Origin: Symsagittifera roscoffensis
Taxonomy: Eukaryota > Xenacoelomorpha > Acoela > Convolutidae
Reading direction: 5' to 3'
Assembly: GCF_963678635.1 (NCBI RefSeq)
Contig: NC_087071.1
Location: 38,837,858-38,901,857, forward strand
Length of the DNA: 64,000 nucleotides
This document shows, piece after piece, positions 54,843-64,000 of this stretch. The notes beneath the pieces are model-generated. The model ran no database searches. It had not been told where the DNA came from and worked only from the letters and a program-made list of their open reading frames with translations. Positions within the stretch are counted from its first letter, which is position 1. Every line of letters begins with the position of its first letter. The position numbers and the translations under genes were made by a program.

Positions 54843-57182
54843 ATCCTGCAACGGTCTTGCATTCACAGGTCCCATTGTGTTATTGGAGGGCAGTCCCTCC
54901 AAGTCAGCAAATCTTAAGGCTGTCGTGGAGCTGAAATTTATGCTAGCGGCTATCAACCAGTCTACGCCGGTTATCGAGTATAATCTGCTGACGGATAGCG
55001 TCGCTCCATTTAGCATCCTCCTTGCATCCTCAATGAAGCTTACTTTCTGCAGGTCCAGCTTCATCAGTTCTTCTTTGTATATGTGCCAGGGAGACGGCAT
55101 GGGTCTAGACCATAACAATGAGCCTCTGTTCGGTCTCTCCTCTCGACTGCTACTCGTTGTCTCCGATCTAGTGTCTGATCTGGGCGTGCCTGCTACTCCT
55201 TCGTTGGGTTGGTTGACGGGTCCTATCCTTCTCCTAGGATGAATTGTCCTCCTCGTCGGTGCTTCTCCCAACCGATCCTGCACGTCTGTTCTTCGACCTG
55301 GTTCGCTGGAGCTTTGTTGCCGGTAATTTATTGCGGCTGGGACTGTACCCAAACGCGTTTCCAGGTTAGGAGGCACAAAGGTAGTGATCACCGTATCATT
55401 CACCGTTCCCTCTTCCTTCAGTACTCCTGTGTCAGAGAGTTCTGCTTCTAACTCATCCAACCGTTCTTGGAAGACTCGATTCAACCAAGCTTGTCCCTCG
55501 ATTGTGTCAAAGTGGATGCCATCCGAAGTCAGTCTGGCTTGCTCCATGGCTCTCAATTCGTGTTCAATGTCCATCAGGATCATTCTTCCGGCATTTCTAT
55601 TTGCTAGGTTTCTTAAGATGTTGTTCCATCTCATGACTCCCTCGTTGTGCCTTCTTCCTGAAGCTGTCAGGTTTCTTGCGTTCATTGGCACCGTGCAAAC
55701 GGTCAGTACCGCGCAACTGAACTTCTGCCAGAGAGTGGTGAACAAACACGCCATCATTGATTCCCACAGTGCTTCCTGCTCGTCTGATCCTCTGGAGATA
55801 TCATTCGTCCCAACTAATATCATCACACTGGGTATCCTCCCGGGATTCATCAGCTCTACCATCCGGTATAATTGGGCAATTGTCGCGCCTCCAAAGGCCA
55901 TCACCGTGGTGACCCATGAGGTCCTCAAATTCGTTAGCACTCGGACTAAGCTGTCTCCCAATATCAGGTGTGATGTCCCGAGTGGTGGTCCCGAGAGGTT
56001 CACAGCTGGGCTCCAGGTAGCTCGATTGAAGCAGGCTCTCGGATCTGTCTCCGGAACTCCCGTGAAACTATACTTCAATTGATTATTCTTCTGCACGTCT
56101 ATTACGCGAGATACTTTCTTCGCTGGCATCTTCCTCACTTTTCTCTCTGTGATTTTCGAACTCCCCCTGAGTGGCGTCACGTCACTTATCCCTTGTCTGA
56201 TTACTGTCTGGGAGAGTTGTACTCTGCCCGTATCGTCAATCGTTCCATAGGGTGCAGTCACCCCGGAACCTGGTGCATTCTTGTTAGCGACCAATCGTCC
56301 AGCTGTCTCTATCAGTCTTCTCACTGTCTGTTCTACGACGGGATCACCCAAGGTGTCACTAGGATCCGGGATTGTTACTCGATTCGTCTCTGCTGGAAGC
56401 CGTGTCTCCGTTGTTTGACTCATTTCTCGAGGTGTCAAGAGCTCCATCGGGGACTGCCCACGAGGAATATCCCTTGCAGGTATCACTTTCTCCACGGCTG
56501 TGGTCAACGCCGCCTGCTCCGATCGCTCTTTGTACTCCTGCCTCAAGCGTTCGATCTCTTGACCTTGCTTTTTATTGCAGTCTTCAAACAACTTTCTCCA
56601 CACGTCCCGGTCTTCCTCCATCGCCAGCATGGTCTTCGTCATATCTTTCAACTCCTTCTCCGTTCTTTTCAGATGATCGTTCATCTCGTCCAGATCTTGC
56701 ATGGTTTGGTTCGTCTGAACCTTCTGCGTTACTTTCGCCCTTTTTGGTGGCACAGCTGCTCTCAGTGGTGGACCAGACGAGGTCGCCTCGCTGTTCATTT
56801 CCTTATGCATTCTCGTCAGCCCAGGTTTAGGCTTAGAGGGCATTGGCATCTCACCTGGTTGGTAAGTCCTAGAACTTCCCAACCCAGGCTCATTCGCCAA
56901 GTCACTCCCTGAGAGAGCCCCGTTTCTCCACCTCATCACTCTCATGTTCGGGCGGTCTAGTACTCCTCTTTCTCCATATGCTGCCATCAACAGGACTTTT
57001 GTGGGGCGGTCCCCACGGTTGTCGTGCCCCAAGATGTTAATCAGGGCGGTCAGCAACATGACCACCTCTGGGTCCTCCAGAGCGAAGTCTCGTTCGATCA
57101 GCCGACGATAGATCGCATCTACCATCGGTCCTACATATGCCTCTGCCAGGTCCATCAATTCATCCAGGTTGAAATTGTCCAT
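54765..57182 (-). CDS. ORF2 of copy C: coiled-coil protein with SGNH/GDSL hydrolase domain
   Basis: 805 codons from ATG at 57180-57182. N-terminal helical domain (about 1-65) with YVGPMVDAIYRR; Pro/Ser-rich segment; coiled coil at about 160-225; basic stretch; then an SGNH hydrolase domain with GDSL (Ser411), GTND (Asn460) and DGIH (Asp554/His557). That is a complete catalytic set, spaced exactly as in copy A (49 residues from Ser to Asn and 97 from Asn to His in both). The last ~25 codons, after about 54843, are out-of-frame ORF3 sequence created by the deletion; the natural stop is visible in copy B at 31418. Similar esterase domains are known in ORF1 proteins of some LINEs; here it follows pol of an LTR element. 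The substrate is unknown. Confidence 0.85.
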   Translation of the reverse strand: MDNFNLDELMDLAEAYVGPMVDAIYRRLIERDFALEDPEVVMLLTALINILGHDNRGDRPTKVLLMAAYGERGVLDRPNMRVMRWRNGALSGSDLANEPGLGSSRTYQPGEMPMPSKPKPGLTRMHKEMNSEATSSGPPLRAAVPPKRAKVTQKVQTNQTMQDLDEMNDHLKRTEKELKDMTKTMLAMEEDRDVWRKLFEDCNKKQGQEIERLRQEYKERSEQAALTTAVEKVIPARDIPRGQSPMELLTPREMSQTTETRLPAETNRVTIPDPSDTLGDPVVEQTVRRLIETAGRLVANKNAPGSGVTAPYGTIDDTGRVQLSQTVIRQGISDVTPLRGSSKITERKVRKMPAKKVSRVIDVQKNNQLKYSFTGVPETDPRACFNRATWSPAVNLSGPPLGTSHLILGDSLVRVLTNLRTSWVTTVMAFGGATIAQLYRMVELMNPGRIPSVMILVGTNDISRGSDEQEALWESMMACLFTTLWQKFSCAVLTVCTVPMNARNLTASGRRHNEGVMRWNNILRNLANRNAGRMILMDIEHELRAMEQARLTSDGIHFDTIEGQAWLNRVFQERLDELEAELSDTGVLKEEGTVNDTVITTFVPPNLETRLGTVPAAINYRQQSSSEPGRRTDVQDRLGEAPTRRTIHPRRRIGPVNQPNEGVAGTPRSDTRSETTSSSREERPNRGSLLWSRPMPSPWHIYKEELMKLDLQKVSFIEDARRMLNGATLSVSRLYSITGVDWLIAASINFSSTTALRFADLEGLPSNNTMGPVNARPLQDVRENQRGVGVNIGKEVHGICERELQ

Positions 57183-57597
57183 ACTGTTCTTTCCAAGTTT
57201 GATTTGATTTCGATTTCAAGTTTTGACTCCAGTGAGCAATTAAATGATCAATCAGGATCTAGAAAAGAAATCACGAATGTCACACTTGTCAATTTCACCT
57301 TAACATACATCGTTAAAACTAAATTCGCTTAAAAACAGTTCAGGTAAAAAGATATTTATCCTAAAATTTATTAAAATCAATTGGTTTCTAAAATCTTGGA
57401 ATACGACCTAAGATTGGACAGTCCAAACTTTGGATCTATTTCCAAAAATCGTCATTTAAAAGTTGTTCATGGTCACTAACCCCTACTTACCCATGACCTT
57501 AACAGCTCAACACCCAACACAACATAACATAACATAACACACATATCACATATTACATGTAACTTGGTCTTTGGCCTAACACCCTCTCGCACATCAC
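57183..57597. other. Spacer between Gag-Pol and ORF2 of copy C
   Basis: 415 bp, non-coding, colinear with 33790-34178. Carries a run of AACAT/ACATA repeats at about 57508-57560 just after the Gag-Pol stop. It might hold a splice acceptor or internal promoter for ORF2, but none is evident. Confidence 0.55.
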
Positions 57598-58075
57598 TCA
57601 GCCTATACTTAAGTAATATTTCTTATGTAGATACACTTGTATGTTCGTATCAGAGAATATCACGTGTACGAGCGCGTACAATTCCCGAGGATGCAGTCTT
57701 CCTCTATTTGGATCGTACACTGGAAGCGAAAGCTCCTTCACGTCCATTTCCACAAGGAAGTCCCTCAGCCTCGTCAAGGACAAGACTAAATTTTCTGGGT
57801 CCACGTGTTGTTTCTCCGTTGCCCTCGTTACCAAGAAGCATAAGTACTTTCCCGGTATCTGCGACACCGCCGGAGGTAAGGCTGCTACGCCCCCTATCCC
57901 TGGTCTTTGCTTCCAAAGGAATTCCACGTTTTTGTATTCCCTCTTAAAATCTGCCGCTAGCGCCGTCCTAAAACTCATGTCTGCGGTGATTGCTATCGCA
58001 CATGTTCTGTTTGTGAGTATGAAATCACTATCTGTTAGTACTATGTTACTTGAATATTCATTTGGTAAATTAAAA
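57598..58075 (-). other. Macrodomain-like C-terminal domain of copy C Gag-Pol
   Basis: Same domain as in copy A: TDSDFILTNRT, ITADMSF, ADFKREYKNVEFL, GGVAALPP, GKYLCFLVTR, LTRLRDF, LPVYDPNRGRL, RELYALVHVIF. These blocks are kept while the preceding acidic linker has diverged strongly, which suggests constraint. Fold assignment rests on motif order and needs a structural comparison. Confidence 0.6.
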
Positions 58076-61000
58076 TATGACTCAACTACCCTGCCTATGT
58101 CAGGTTTCTTAGGTTCTCCGCCTGTTTCTGCTTCTAAGTCTCCTGTCTCTCTTGCTATTCTCAATTTTTTTATTATCAAGTTTTCAGTGTGGGTAAGTCC
58201 TACCCCCACTCCCCGGACAAAAATATCCATCGGCGTCCCCGTCGATCGCATACCGGATATTAAGTCGAGGTTAGAAGCTGGAATGAAGAGTTGTCCTTCC
58301 TGGGCAGCCCAAGAAGGATCATCTCGCTCCGTCTTAATGTATTTCGCGCTTTCACGATCCACATCTTGAATCGTGACGCTGGTCTCTTTAGGATCTGATG
58401 TCATTTCGTTCAGCCACTCCAAGACTCGGAGATTTGTGAGATCATCTCTGTTGGACTGCGATTGCTCCTCATCAAAATCTACTTCGGGTTTCGATCTGTC
58501 CTCGATCCATTCCTGGTCGTGATCATCCACTATGTCAATGTCTTGTGAGACTGTTATGCTCTCTAGACCTACCACTTCTTCCACTATCTTTTTCAGATCT
58601 ATCTTGTCTACTACATAGTCGTCACCGTAACGGTTGTATTTCTTTCTAGGTCTTTTCCCGTCGCCTTGTCGAGTCTGCATCGTGAACGGGAGTTCTGGAT
58701 CCATATTTTTGGGAATCTCTGTTTGTTCGGGATCTTGCCAATCCTCTTCTGCGTAGGGTAAGGTTTCATCATCCGCCTCGATCTTTTCGTTTGGATCCAG
58801 GTCCAGCGGTATATCCGTACCTTCCTCTACGATTTCGTTTCCATCGTTCTTCTCCCTGGTGCCTTTTTCATTGACCTCACAAGCAGGATCCATCATTAGA
58901 TAATCCCCTTCATCCATGTCTGCAGGTATACACCAGTCTTCTGTCGATGGATTGTGTGGCTTGATGTTCTCGTAGTGGGCGGCTCGGCCAGTACTCAGTC
59001 TATAAAAACGTCCCTCTTGGTGCACCTCTGTAATCATGAAGGGTCCCCTCCACTTTTTTAGGAGCTTCTTCGTCCCTTTCGGTGGTATAACGTTCTGAAA
59101 CACCCATACGTAATCTCCCACCGAGTAAGCTTTTGCACCAGCTGCTTTCTTGTCGAATCTTTTCCTTTGCCTTGCCTGTGCTTGCTGAGTATTTCGTCTG
59201 CACAGATCGTTCAACTCCTGTTGACGTCTGATCACATCCCTCACGTAAACCTGTGGAGATGTTTTCTTCCCCTCATACTCTGGGTAGAAGAATGTCAAGG
59301 GTAAAGACTTCTCGTGTCCCGTCAGCATCATGTGTGGACTGACTCCAGTGGTGGAGTGTTGCGTGCTATTATAAGCTCCCATCACCTGTGGAAGGTATCT
59401 GTCCCAATCGGTCATGTACCTGGAACAATATACCCTCAGCATCGACACTAACGTCCTATTCTGTCTTTCCACTAAGCCATTCGTCTGAGGGTGGTATGTC
59501 GTGGAGTGAGCCTGAGCGACTTGTGACCGTCTCATAAGCTCTTTCGTAAGCTCGCCTACGAAAGCCGTTCCATTGTCCGATTGAAACGTCATTGGACATC
59601 CGTGTCTTGCTATCCACGTATTGATCAGGTGGTCGCATGTCTCTTCCGCCGAGGCAGTTATGCAGGGCACGGCCTCTGCATACTTCGTGAAGTGATCTAT
59701 CATGACCAAGACTTGGTTGTAACCGCTGTCTGTCATGCATATCTTCTGGTGATCTATCTGCACCACCTCGTTGAATTCAGACGACTCAATTGATTGTAAA
59801 GGAAATCGCAACTTCCTAGGATCCTTGACCTGTTGGCATGACAGGCACGCTGTTACCCATTTCTCACATGCCTTTTTCATTCCAGGCCACTCAAAGCGCT
59901 TCAGTATCCTCTGATACACTTTGTCGATCCCTTGATGGCCCATTTGATCATGCGACCTGAATAATAATTCTGTTTGATAGAGTTGCGGCAACACTATCGC
60001 GTTATACTTGTATAAGACTTTGTCTTCTTCTCTTCTCTTGCAAGCCACAATCCCATCCTTGTTCAGATATAATCTCCCCTCCTTCTGCATGAAGTATTGT
60101 CTCAGGATCCTATAACTGTCTTCTTCTAGGTCACCTTTGTCTGGTTTACCGTTTTCTATCCACCTCTTTAGGTTACTTGTCATGCGATCATTTCTCTGCG
60201 TCCTTAGAAGGTCCGAGAGTCTGTATCTCGCCTTCAAGTACGTCTTCATGACTCTCATCTGACTGTTCAGCTCGTTGGGCTGATGTGTGTCTTCTTCCAT
60301 CTTAACGCACCAAATCTTCGCCAACGGTTGTGTTTCTTGCTGAAACGGCTGAAGATCAGTCCTGACTACCTCTTTCTGCGGCAACAGGCTTATCGAACGT
60401 TTCGATACCGCTATTGTTTCTAAGTCATCCGCCGCGTTGTCAAAGACACTTTCGCTCGGTACAAGGTAGCGATCGCTGTCCGGATCCTGGTACACCTCTC
60501 TGTCCAGGTCTCTCGCCCGAGTTTCCACTAGTAACGTGTGTATCGCTAGTTCTGACAATTCTGATCCCGAGGTGGAATTCCTGTCGGAATAGGTATCCAT
60601 TCCTGAGTTTCGGGAGTCATTATCCTCCGTCGAAGGTGTTGTGCTGGAGACTGCACGCTCCTCCAGATCATGTCCGTATTTCCTTCGCATCCATCTGAAC
60701 TCCCCGGACAAAACCTTGTTCTCTAGGTCCTGTTTCTCATCAGGAATTTTCTCGTCTATCTCGGACTCCCCGGACAAATTTTCTTGTGCCGGGTGTTGAA
60801 CCTGTGATCTTTGATCTTTCTCCTTATCCTTCTCCCCGGACAAATAGTCTTGCAGCAGATTTTGTTCTACAAGTTCACCCTCTTTATCCCGGTCTACAAA
60901 AGTGACAGTTTTCTTTTGCCTGCCGCTCTCCTGTCCTTTCTGTCCGTAAGAAGTACTGGTTAAAATCTCTTGGGGTATTGAGGATACTAGTTGCTGAACT

Positions 61001-63999
61001 ATTGTCCTACAATCCCTCTCGTTCTCTTCGTGTTGTCGTCTGGACGGCACGATCTTTACCTTCTCACTGATTGTCAGCGATGCCACTGCTGCTGCCCACT
61101 CGGGGTCATCTCTGGTCACTTCTCTTTCTAACAATCCACCCAGCATCCGCATTACTTGTGGTGTGACTTGCACTGTTTTATCCAATAATGAGAGGCTGTT
61201 TATATTCATGCGAGAGAGTTCTTGCTGGACCAGGTTCGAGCGCAGCAACAAATCTAAGGGGACTGGATCCTCCTTGGACAGGATCTTCATCTCAGCTGCT
61301 TTCTCTACAGGTAACTCAGGATGCCCTGGAATTGGATGTCCAGACTTATCCAACCATCTCGTTAAGGGAAGCGCTTCATAAGTTTCTTTGTCCAGAAACG
61401 AGAATCCCTCCTTTACTTCCGCCTGATTGGCCTGCTTCTGCTCCAATCTTTCATAGAATTCAGTTTTCTTGCTGAGACTGTCAGCATTCTGATGTTTATC
61501 ACGCATCCTGTGTTCGATTATCATATGGTAGCCATCCAGTCTTACTATCCATCTACCAATATAACTCTGATCCATCGAGTAGGTCTTCAACCAGGATAAC
61601 GCTCTGTTGTCCACGCGTAACTTGAAAGGAGCGCTCCCCAAGTATGCACGGTACTTCTCCACGAAGGTAACTACTGCAAACATTTCTGCTTTTGGTGCGC
61701 CATATTTCATCTCTGTGTCACTCAAGACTTTGCTGCCGTATGCAATGGGACGGAGGACTGTTCTTCCGTTCCATTCTTGCTCTTGATGCAATATTCCTGA
61801 GATGGCCACCACCGATGCGTCTGTGTCAAGAACATACATGCCCTTTTCTGTAGGCATGCCCAGCACTGGCGCTTCGCACAGTTCCCGCTTTATGTTCTCG
61901 AAAGCAACTTGTGCCTCATCGTTCCATTCGAACTTTTTCCCTTTGTTGCGCATCAGCTTCTGCATCGGGTACACCTTGTCCGCGTATCCTTTTATGAATT
62001 CTCGGTAGTAATTGGCAAACCCTAGGAAGCTCATGAGCTGTGTGTCCGTTCTAGGAGCTTTCCATGTCAGCACAGCCTCTACTGCTTCTGGATCTGGCCT
62101 CACACCATGCCGGTCCACCATTCTTCCCAGGTACTTGATCGAATCCCTAAGGATTTCACATTTCGATGGTTTGCATTTCAAGCCTGCTCTTTTCATACAT
62201 CCGAAGACCTCATCGAGCCGATCAATGTGATCCTCCAGGGTTGGTGTCGCTATTACTACGTCATCCACGTAGCACATCAAGAGATTCCCGTACTTTTTGG
62301 TCACTCCTGTCAAAGCCTGAGCCATCAGCCTTTGAAAGGTTGCTGTTGCATTGCACAAGCCGAAGGGCATCCTCTTCCACTGGTACAACCCCAATTCGCA
62401 CGCGAAACCGGTTTTTTCCCTATCCTTTTTCCGCAAAGGAACCTGCCAGAAGGCAGAACCTAAGTCCAGTGTGGTGAAGAACTTTGCATCACCAAGTTTA
62501 GATAGGCTCTCGTCTATTCGCGGTATCGGGTACGCATCTTTAATCGTTACCGCGTTCAAGTAGCGAAAGTCGCAACAGAATCTAAGCTGCCCCCCCTTCT
62601 TTTTCGCCATTACTACTCCGCAAGCCCACGGCGATTTCGAGGGTTCTATCATGTCGTATTCAAGCAACATTTCTATTTCTGCTCGGCACGCTTCCGATTT
62701 CTGCGGTGTCATTCGCCTTGCGCCTTCCCTATGGGGTACGGCGCCTTCTTCTAGTTCGATTTCGTGTTCGACGAAATTACAACAACCGATATCCGCCTTA
62801 TGTTTTGAAAATACATCAGCGTTCCGATTTAGGAGGTCCCGCAATTTTTCGAAATCCCCCTCACCTATTTTCCCTTTTAAATGTTCTATCTCTGGCAAAA
62901 CCGGTTTGTCAGATTCTAATTCATATGACGAGGGGCGTTCCGGAAAATTCGAGCAGCTTGATAAGCCGTCGTCCGTTTCGGATTTCATTGAAAACAATTT
63001 ATGGATAGATTTTAATTCATCAATCCTCTTTAAAATTTTATCTTTATTGGCATGATAAGGACAGTTTTTGACACTATATTTCTTCAAGTTTTGTGTCTCT
63101 TCATAATCGGTCCTCATCGGCAATGCGTAACCAAGCTTCTTTCCACGCTGGATTGAAACCGTGGTGTCCAGTGTGTTCAACAACACACTGACACACAGTC
63201 CGTTTCGCGTTACCGAGAAGCTCCGGCCTAAAATCACCGAACTCTGACTATTTGGATTCGGTGCTAAGCAAACCTGTTTACTATCACTTAACGAATTTAA
63301 ATTTCTCATTCTAAAAATCGCTACCACAGCTTGTCCTGGTTTTAATTTTACTTTTCTATCCAAAAAAACTGGTACTTTATTCTCGTCTGTTATTATCCTA
63401 TTAATTGGTCTCTTCACATACTTTCGGTCCGGGTTTCTAATCCGTATTAGACCGTTGTTCAAGTCAATCATCACGTCAAAGTTCCTGACAAAATCTCTGC
63501 CCAAGATGAATTGGTCGGCGTCGTCCAGATTCTCTACCACCAGGAAGCTCATCCAAAGGTTCCGTCCTCCCATGTGAAGGACCGTCACCGGTGTTCTTCC
63601 GGCTACGTAGATAGCTCCTCGATTTGCAGCGGCTAGTCGGAGATTCGTAGGAATCAGATCTTCCCGCGTGAAGCCCATTCTTTCCCAGGTCTTTATCGGC
63701 ATCACACCCACCACCGCGCCTGTGTCCAGAAGCCCTGTGACTCCGATTTTTGTTCCGTTGGTGTCGAGCAGGTGTGCTGTCACATCTGCTTCATATCCAA
63801 TATGTACCGCGTCTTGTTCCATCATGGCGTCATGGCCTATCCTGCGGACTTTGAGTTCCTCTTCACCTAAATAGATCTGCCCCATTTGGTCATCATCTGT
63901 TGTTATGTAAGTCCTGGTGTAAATGCTGATTCCATCCACGTTCAGCATTATTTGATACGGCCCATAGACCTCCAAGTAGCGTCCATGAAGTTTCTTCAT
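57598..63999 (-). CDS. Gag-Pol of copy C, Pol part and macrodomain-like tail (5' part beyond window)
   Basis: Uninterrupted for 2133 codons from the window edge; the ATG at 63997-63999 is internal, as copy A shows about 900 codons of gag before this point. Order: protease with LLDTGAVV (about 63720), reverse transcriptase with LDLGSAFWQVP and CYVDDVV (about 62265), RNase H with LDTDAS (about 61820), acidic linker with three LSGE peptides (60700-60843), integrase with zinc domain (about 59950) and D,D-35-E core (NGLVERQNRTL for the last Glu near 59480), a GPF/Y-like module (about 59040), and the macrodomain-like tail (57598-58075) ending YYLSIG. All catalytic motifs look intact. It is clearly diverged from copy A but has the same architecture. 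Confidence 0.95.
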   Translation of the reverse strand: MKKLHGRYLEVYGPYQIMLNVDGISIYTRTYITTDDDQMGQIYLGEEELKVRRIGHDAMMEQDAVHIGYEADVTAHLLDTNGTKIGVTGLLDTGAVVGVMPIKTWERMGFTREDLIPTNLRLAAANRGAIYVAGRTPVTVLHMGGRNLWMSFLVVENLDDADQFILGRDFVRNFDVMIDLNNGLIRIRNPDRKYVKRPINRIITDENKVPVFLDRKVKLKPGQAVVAIFRMRNLNSLSDSKQVCLAPNPNSQSSVILGRSFSVTRNGLCVSVLLNTLDTTVSIQRGKKLGYALPMRTDYEETQNLKKYSVKNCPYHANKDKILKRIDELKSIHKLFSMKSETDDGLSSCSNFPERPSSYELESDKPVLPEIEHLKGKIGEGDFEKLRDLLNRNADVFSKHKADIGCCNFVEHEIELEEGAVPHREGARRMTPQKSEACRAEIEMLLEYDMIEPSKSPWACGVVMAKKKGGQLRFCCDFRYLNAVTIKDAYPIPRIDESLSKLGDAKFFTTLDLGSAFWQVPLRKKDREKTGFACELGLYQWKRMPFGLCNATATFQRLMAQALTGVTKKYGNLLMCYVDDVVIATPTLEDHIDRLDEVFGCMKRAGLKCKPSKCEILRDSIKYLGRMVDRHGVRPDPEAVEAVLTWKAPRTDTQLMSFLGFANYYREFIKGYADKVYPMQKLMRNKGKKFEWNDEAQVAFENIKRELCEAPVLGMPTEKGMYVLDTDASVVAISGILHQEQEWNGRTVLRPIAYGSKVLSDTEMKYGAPKAEMFAVVTFVEKYRAYLGSAPFKLRVDNRALSWLKTYSMDQSYIGRWIVRLDGYHMIIEHRMRDKHQNADSLSKKTEFYERLEQKQANQAEVKEGFSFLDKETYEALPLTRWLDKSGHPIPGHPELPVEKAAEMKILSKEDPVPLDLLLRSNLVQQELSRMNINSLSLLDKTVQVTPQVMRMLGGLLEREVTRDDPEWAAAVASLTISEKVKIVPSRRQHEENERDCRTIVQQLVSSIPQEILTSTSYGQKGQESGRQKKTVTFVDRDKEGELVEQNLLQDYLSGEKDKEKDQRSQVQHPAQENLSGESEIDEKIPDEKQDLENKVLSGEFRWMRRKYGHDLEERAVSSTTPSTEDNDSRNSGMDTYSDRNSTSGSELSELAIHTLLVETRARDLDREVYQDPDSDRYLVPSESVFDNAADDLETIAVSKRSISLLPQKEVVRTDLQPFQQETQPLAKIWCVKMEEDTHQPNELNSQMRVMKTYLKARYRLSDLLRTQRNDRMTSNLKRWIENGKPDKGDLEEDSYRILRQYFMQKEGRLYLNKDGIVACKRREEDKVLYKYNAIVLPQLYQTELLFRSHDQMGHQGIDKVYQRILKRFEWPGMKKACEKWVTACLSCQQVKDPRKLRFPLQSIESSEFNEVVQIDHQKICMTDSGYNQVLVMIDHFTKYAEAVPCITASAEETCDHLINTWIARHGCPMTFQSDNGTAFVGELTKELMRRSQVAQAHSTTYHPQTNGLVERQNRTLVSMLRVYCSRYMTDWDRYLPQVMGAYNSTQHSTTGVSPHMMLTGHEKSLPLTFFYPEYEGKKTSPQVYVRDVIRRQQELNDLCRRNTQQAQARQRKRFDKKAAGAKAYSVGDYVWVFQNVIPPKGTKKLLKKWRGPFMITEVHQEGRFYRLSTGRAAHYENIKPHNPSTEDWCIPADMDEGDYLMMDPACEVNEKGTREKNDGNEIVEEGTDIPLDLDPNEKIEADDETLPYAEEDWQDPEQTEIPKNMDPELPFTMQTRQGDGKRPRKKYNRYGDDYVVDKIDLKKIVEEVVGLESITVSQDIDIVDDHDQEWIEDRSKPEVDFDEEQSQSNRDDLTNLRVLEWLNEMTSDPKETSVTIQDVDRESAKYIKTERDDPSWAAQEGQLFIPASNLDLISGMRSTGTPMDIFVRGVGVGLTHTENLIIKKLRIARETGDLEAETGGEPKKPDIGRVVESYFNLPNEYSSNIVLTDSDFILTNRTCAIAITADMSFRTALAADFKREYKNVEFLWKQRPGIGGVAALPPAVSQIPGKYLCFLVTRATEKQHVDPENLVLSLTRLRDFLVEMDVKELSLPVYDPNRGRLHPRELYALVHVIFSDTNIQVYLHKKYYLSIG

Positions 64000-64000
64000 G

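Larger units (their letters stand above)
52117..64000 (-). mobile_element. Ty3/gypsy element copy C (partial, runs off right edge)
   Basis: From right to left: Gag-Pol from within the gag-protease region onward, spacer, ORF2, remnant of ORF3, untranslated tail and LTR-like repeat. It interrupts the LINE at 52116, so it inserted after it. Reading frames of Pol and ORF2 are intact, whereas ORF3 has lost about 7.1 kb relative to copy B. Confidence 0.8.

Noticed and set aside
54765..57182. ORF2 as an envelope protein
   Set aside because: Its position is right, but it has no signal peptide, membrane anchor or cysteine-rich ectodomain, and it has a cytosolic-type hydrolase plus a coiled coil.

Overview
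The window is eukaryotic, most likely from an invertebrate animal whose genome is rich in retroelements. It holds Ty3/gypsy-type LTR retrotransposons, LINE-type and Penelope-type reverse transcriptases, a hAT DNA transposon with 8-bp target duplications, and one fragment of an animal lipase-maturation-factor (LMF) gene. There are no bacterial operons, rRNA or tRNA genes, or CRISPR arrays. I cannot name the species.

Almost all of the sequence is transposable elements. Four related Ty3/gypsy copies lie on the minus strand, all in the same direction. Copy A (1-11466, running off the left edge) has an intact 2935-codon Gag-Pol and, downstream of it, an open second ORF. Copy B (21591 to about 44018) is broken but has the most complete layout: Gag-Pol, ORF2, a long ORF3 and an LTR-like end. 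Copy C (52117-64000, running off the right edge) has an intact Pol and ORF2, but a deletion of about 7.1 kb removes most of ORF3. Copy D (45178-46980) is only a gag fragment. Between A and B lie an LMF-like fragment, a LINE-type pseudogene with a C-terminal nuclease-like domain, and an internally deleted hAT element. Between B and C lie a Penelope-like fragment, copy D with a repeat-rich upstream region, LTR fragments and a truncated LINE.

The element architecture is unusual. Gag-Pol ends in a domain that looks like a divergent macrodomain (ADP-ribose-binding fold). Where an env gene would be expected there is a coiled-coil protein with a complete SGNH/GDSL hydrolase triad. After that comes a very long ORF3 region of unknown function. 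With this cargo the element would be about 20 kb or more. The macrodomain and the hydrolase are both kept in two diverged, intact copies (A and C), which argues that they are used by the element and not chance fusions. A short G-rich motif recurs in two different reading frames and also beside the LTR, which hints at a nucleic-acid-level role such as plus-strand priming.
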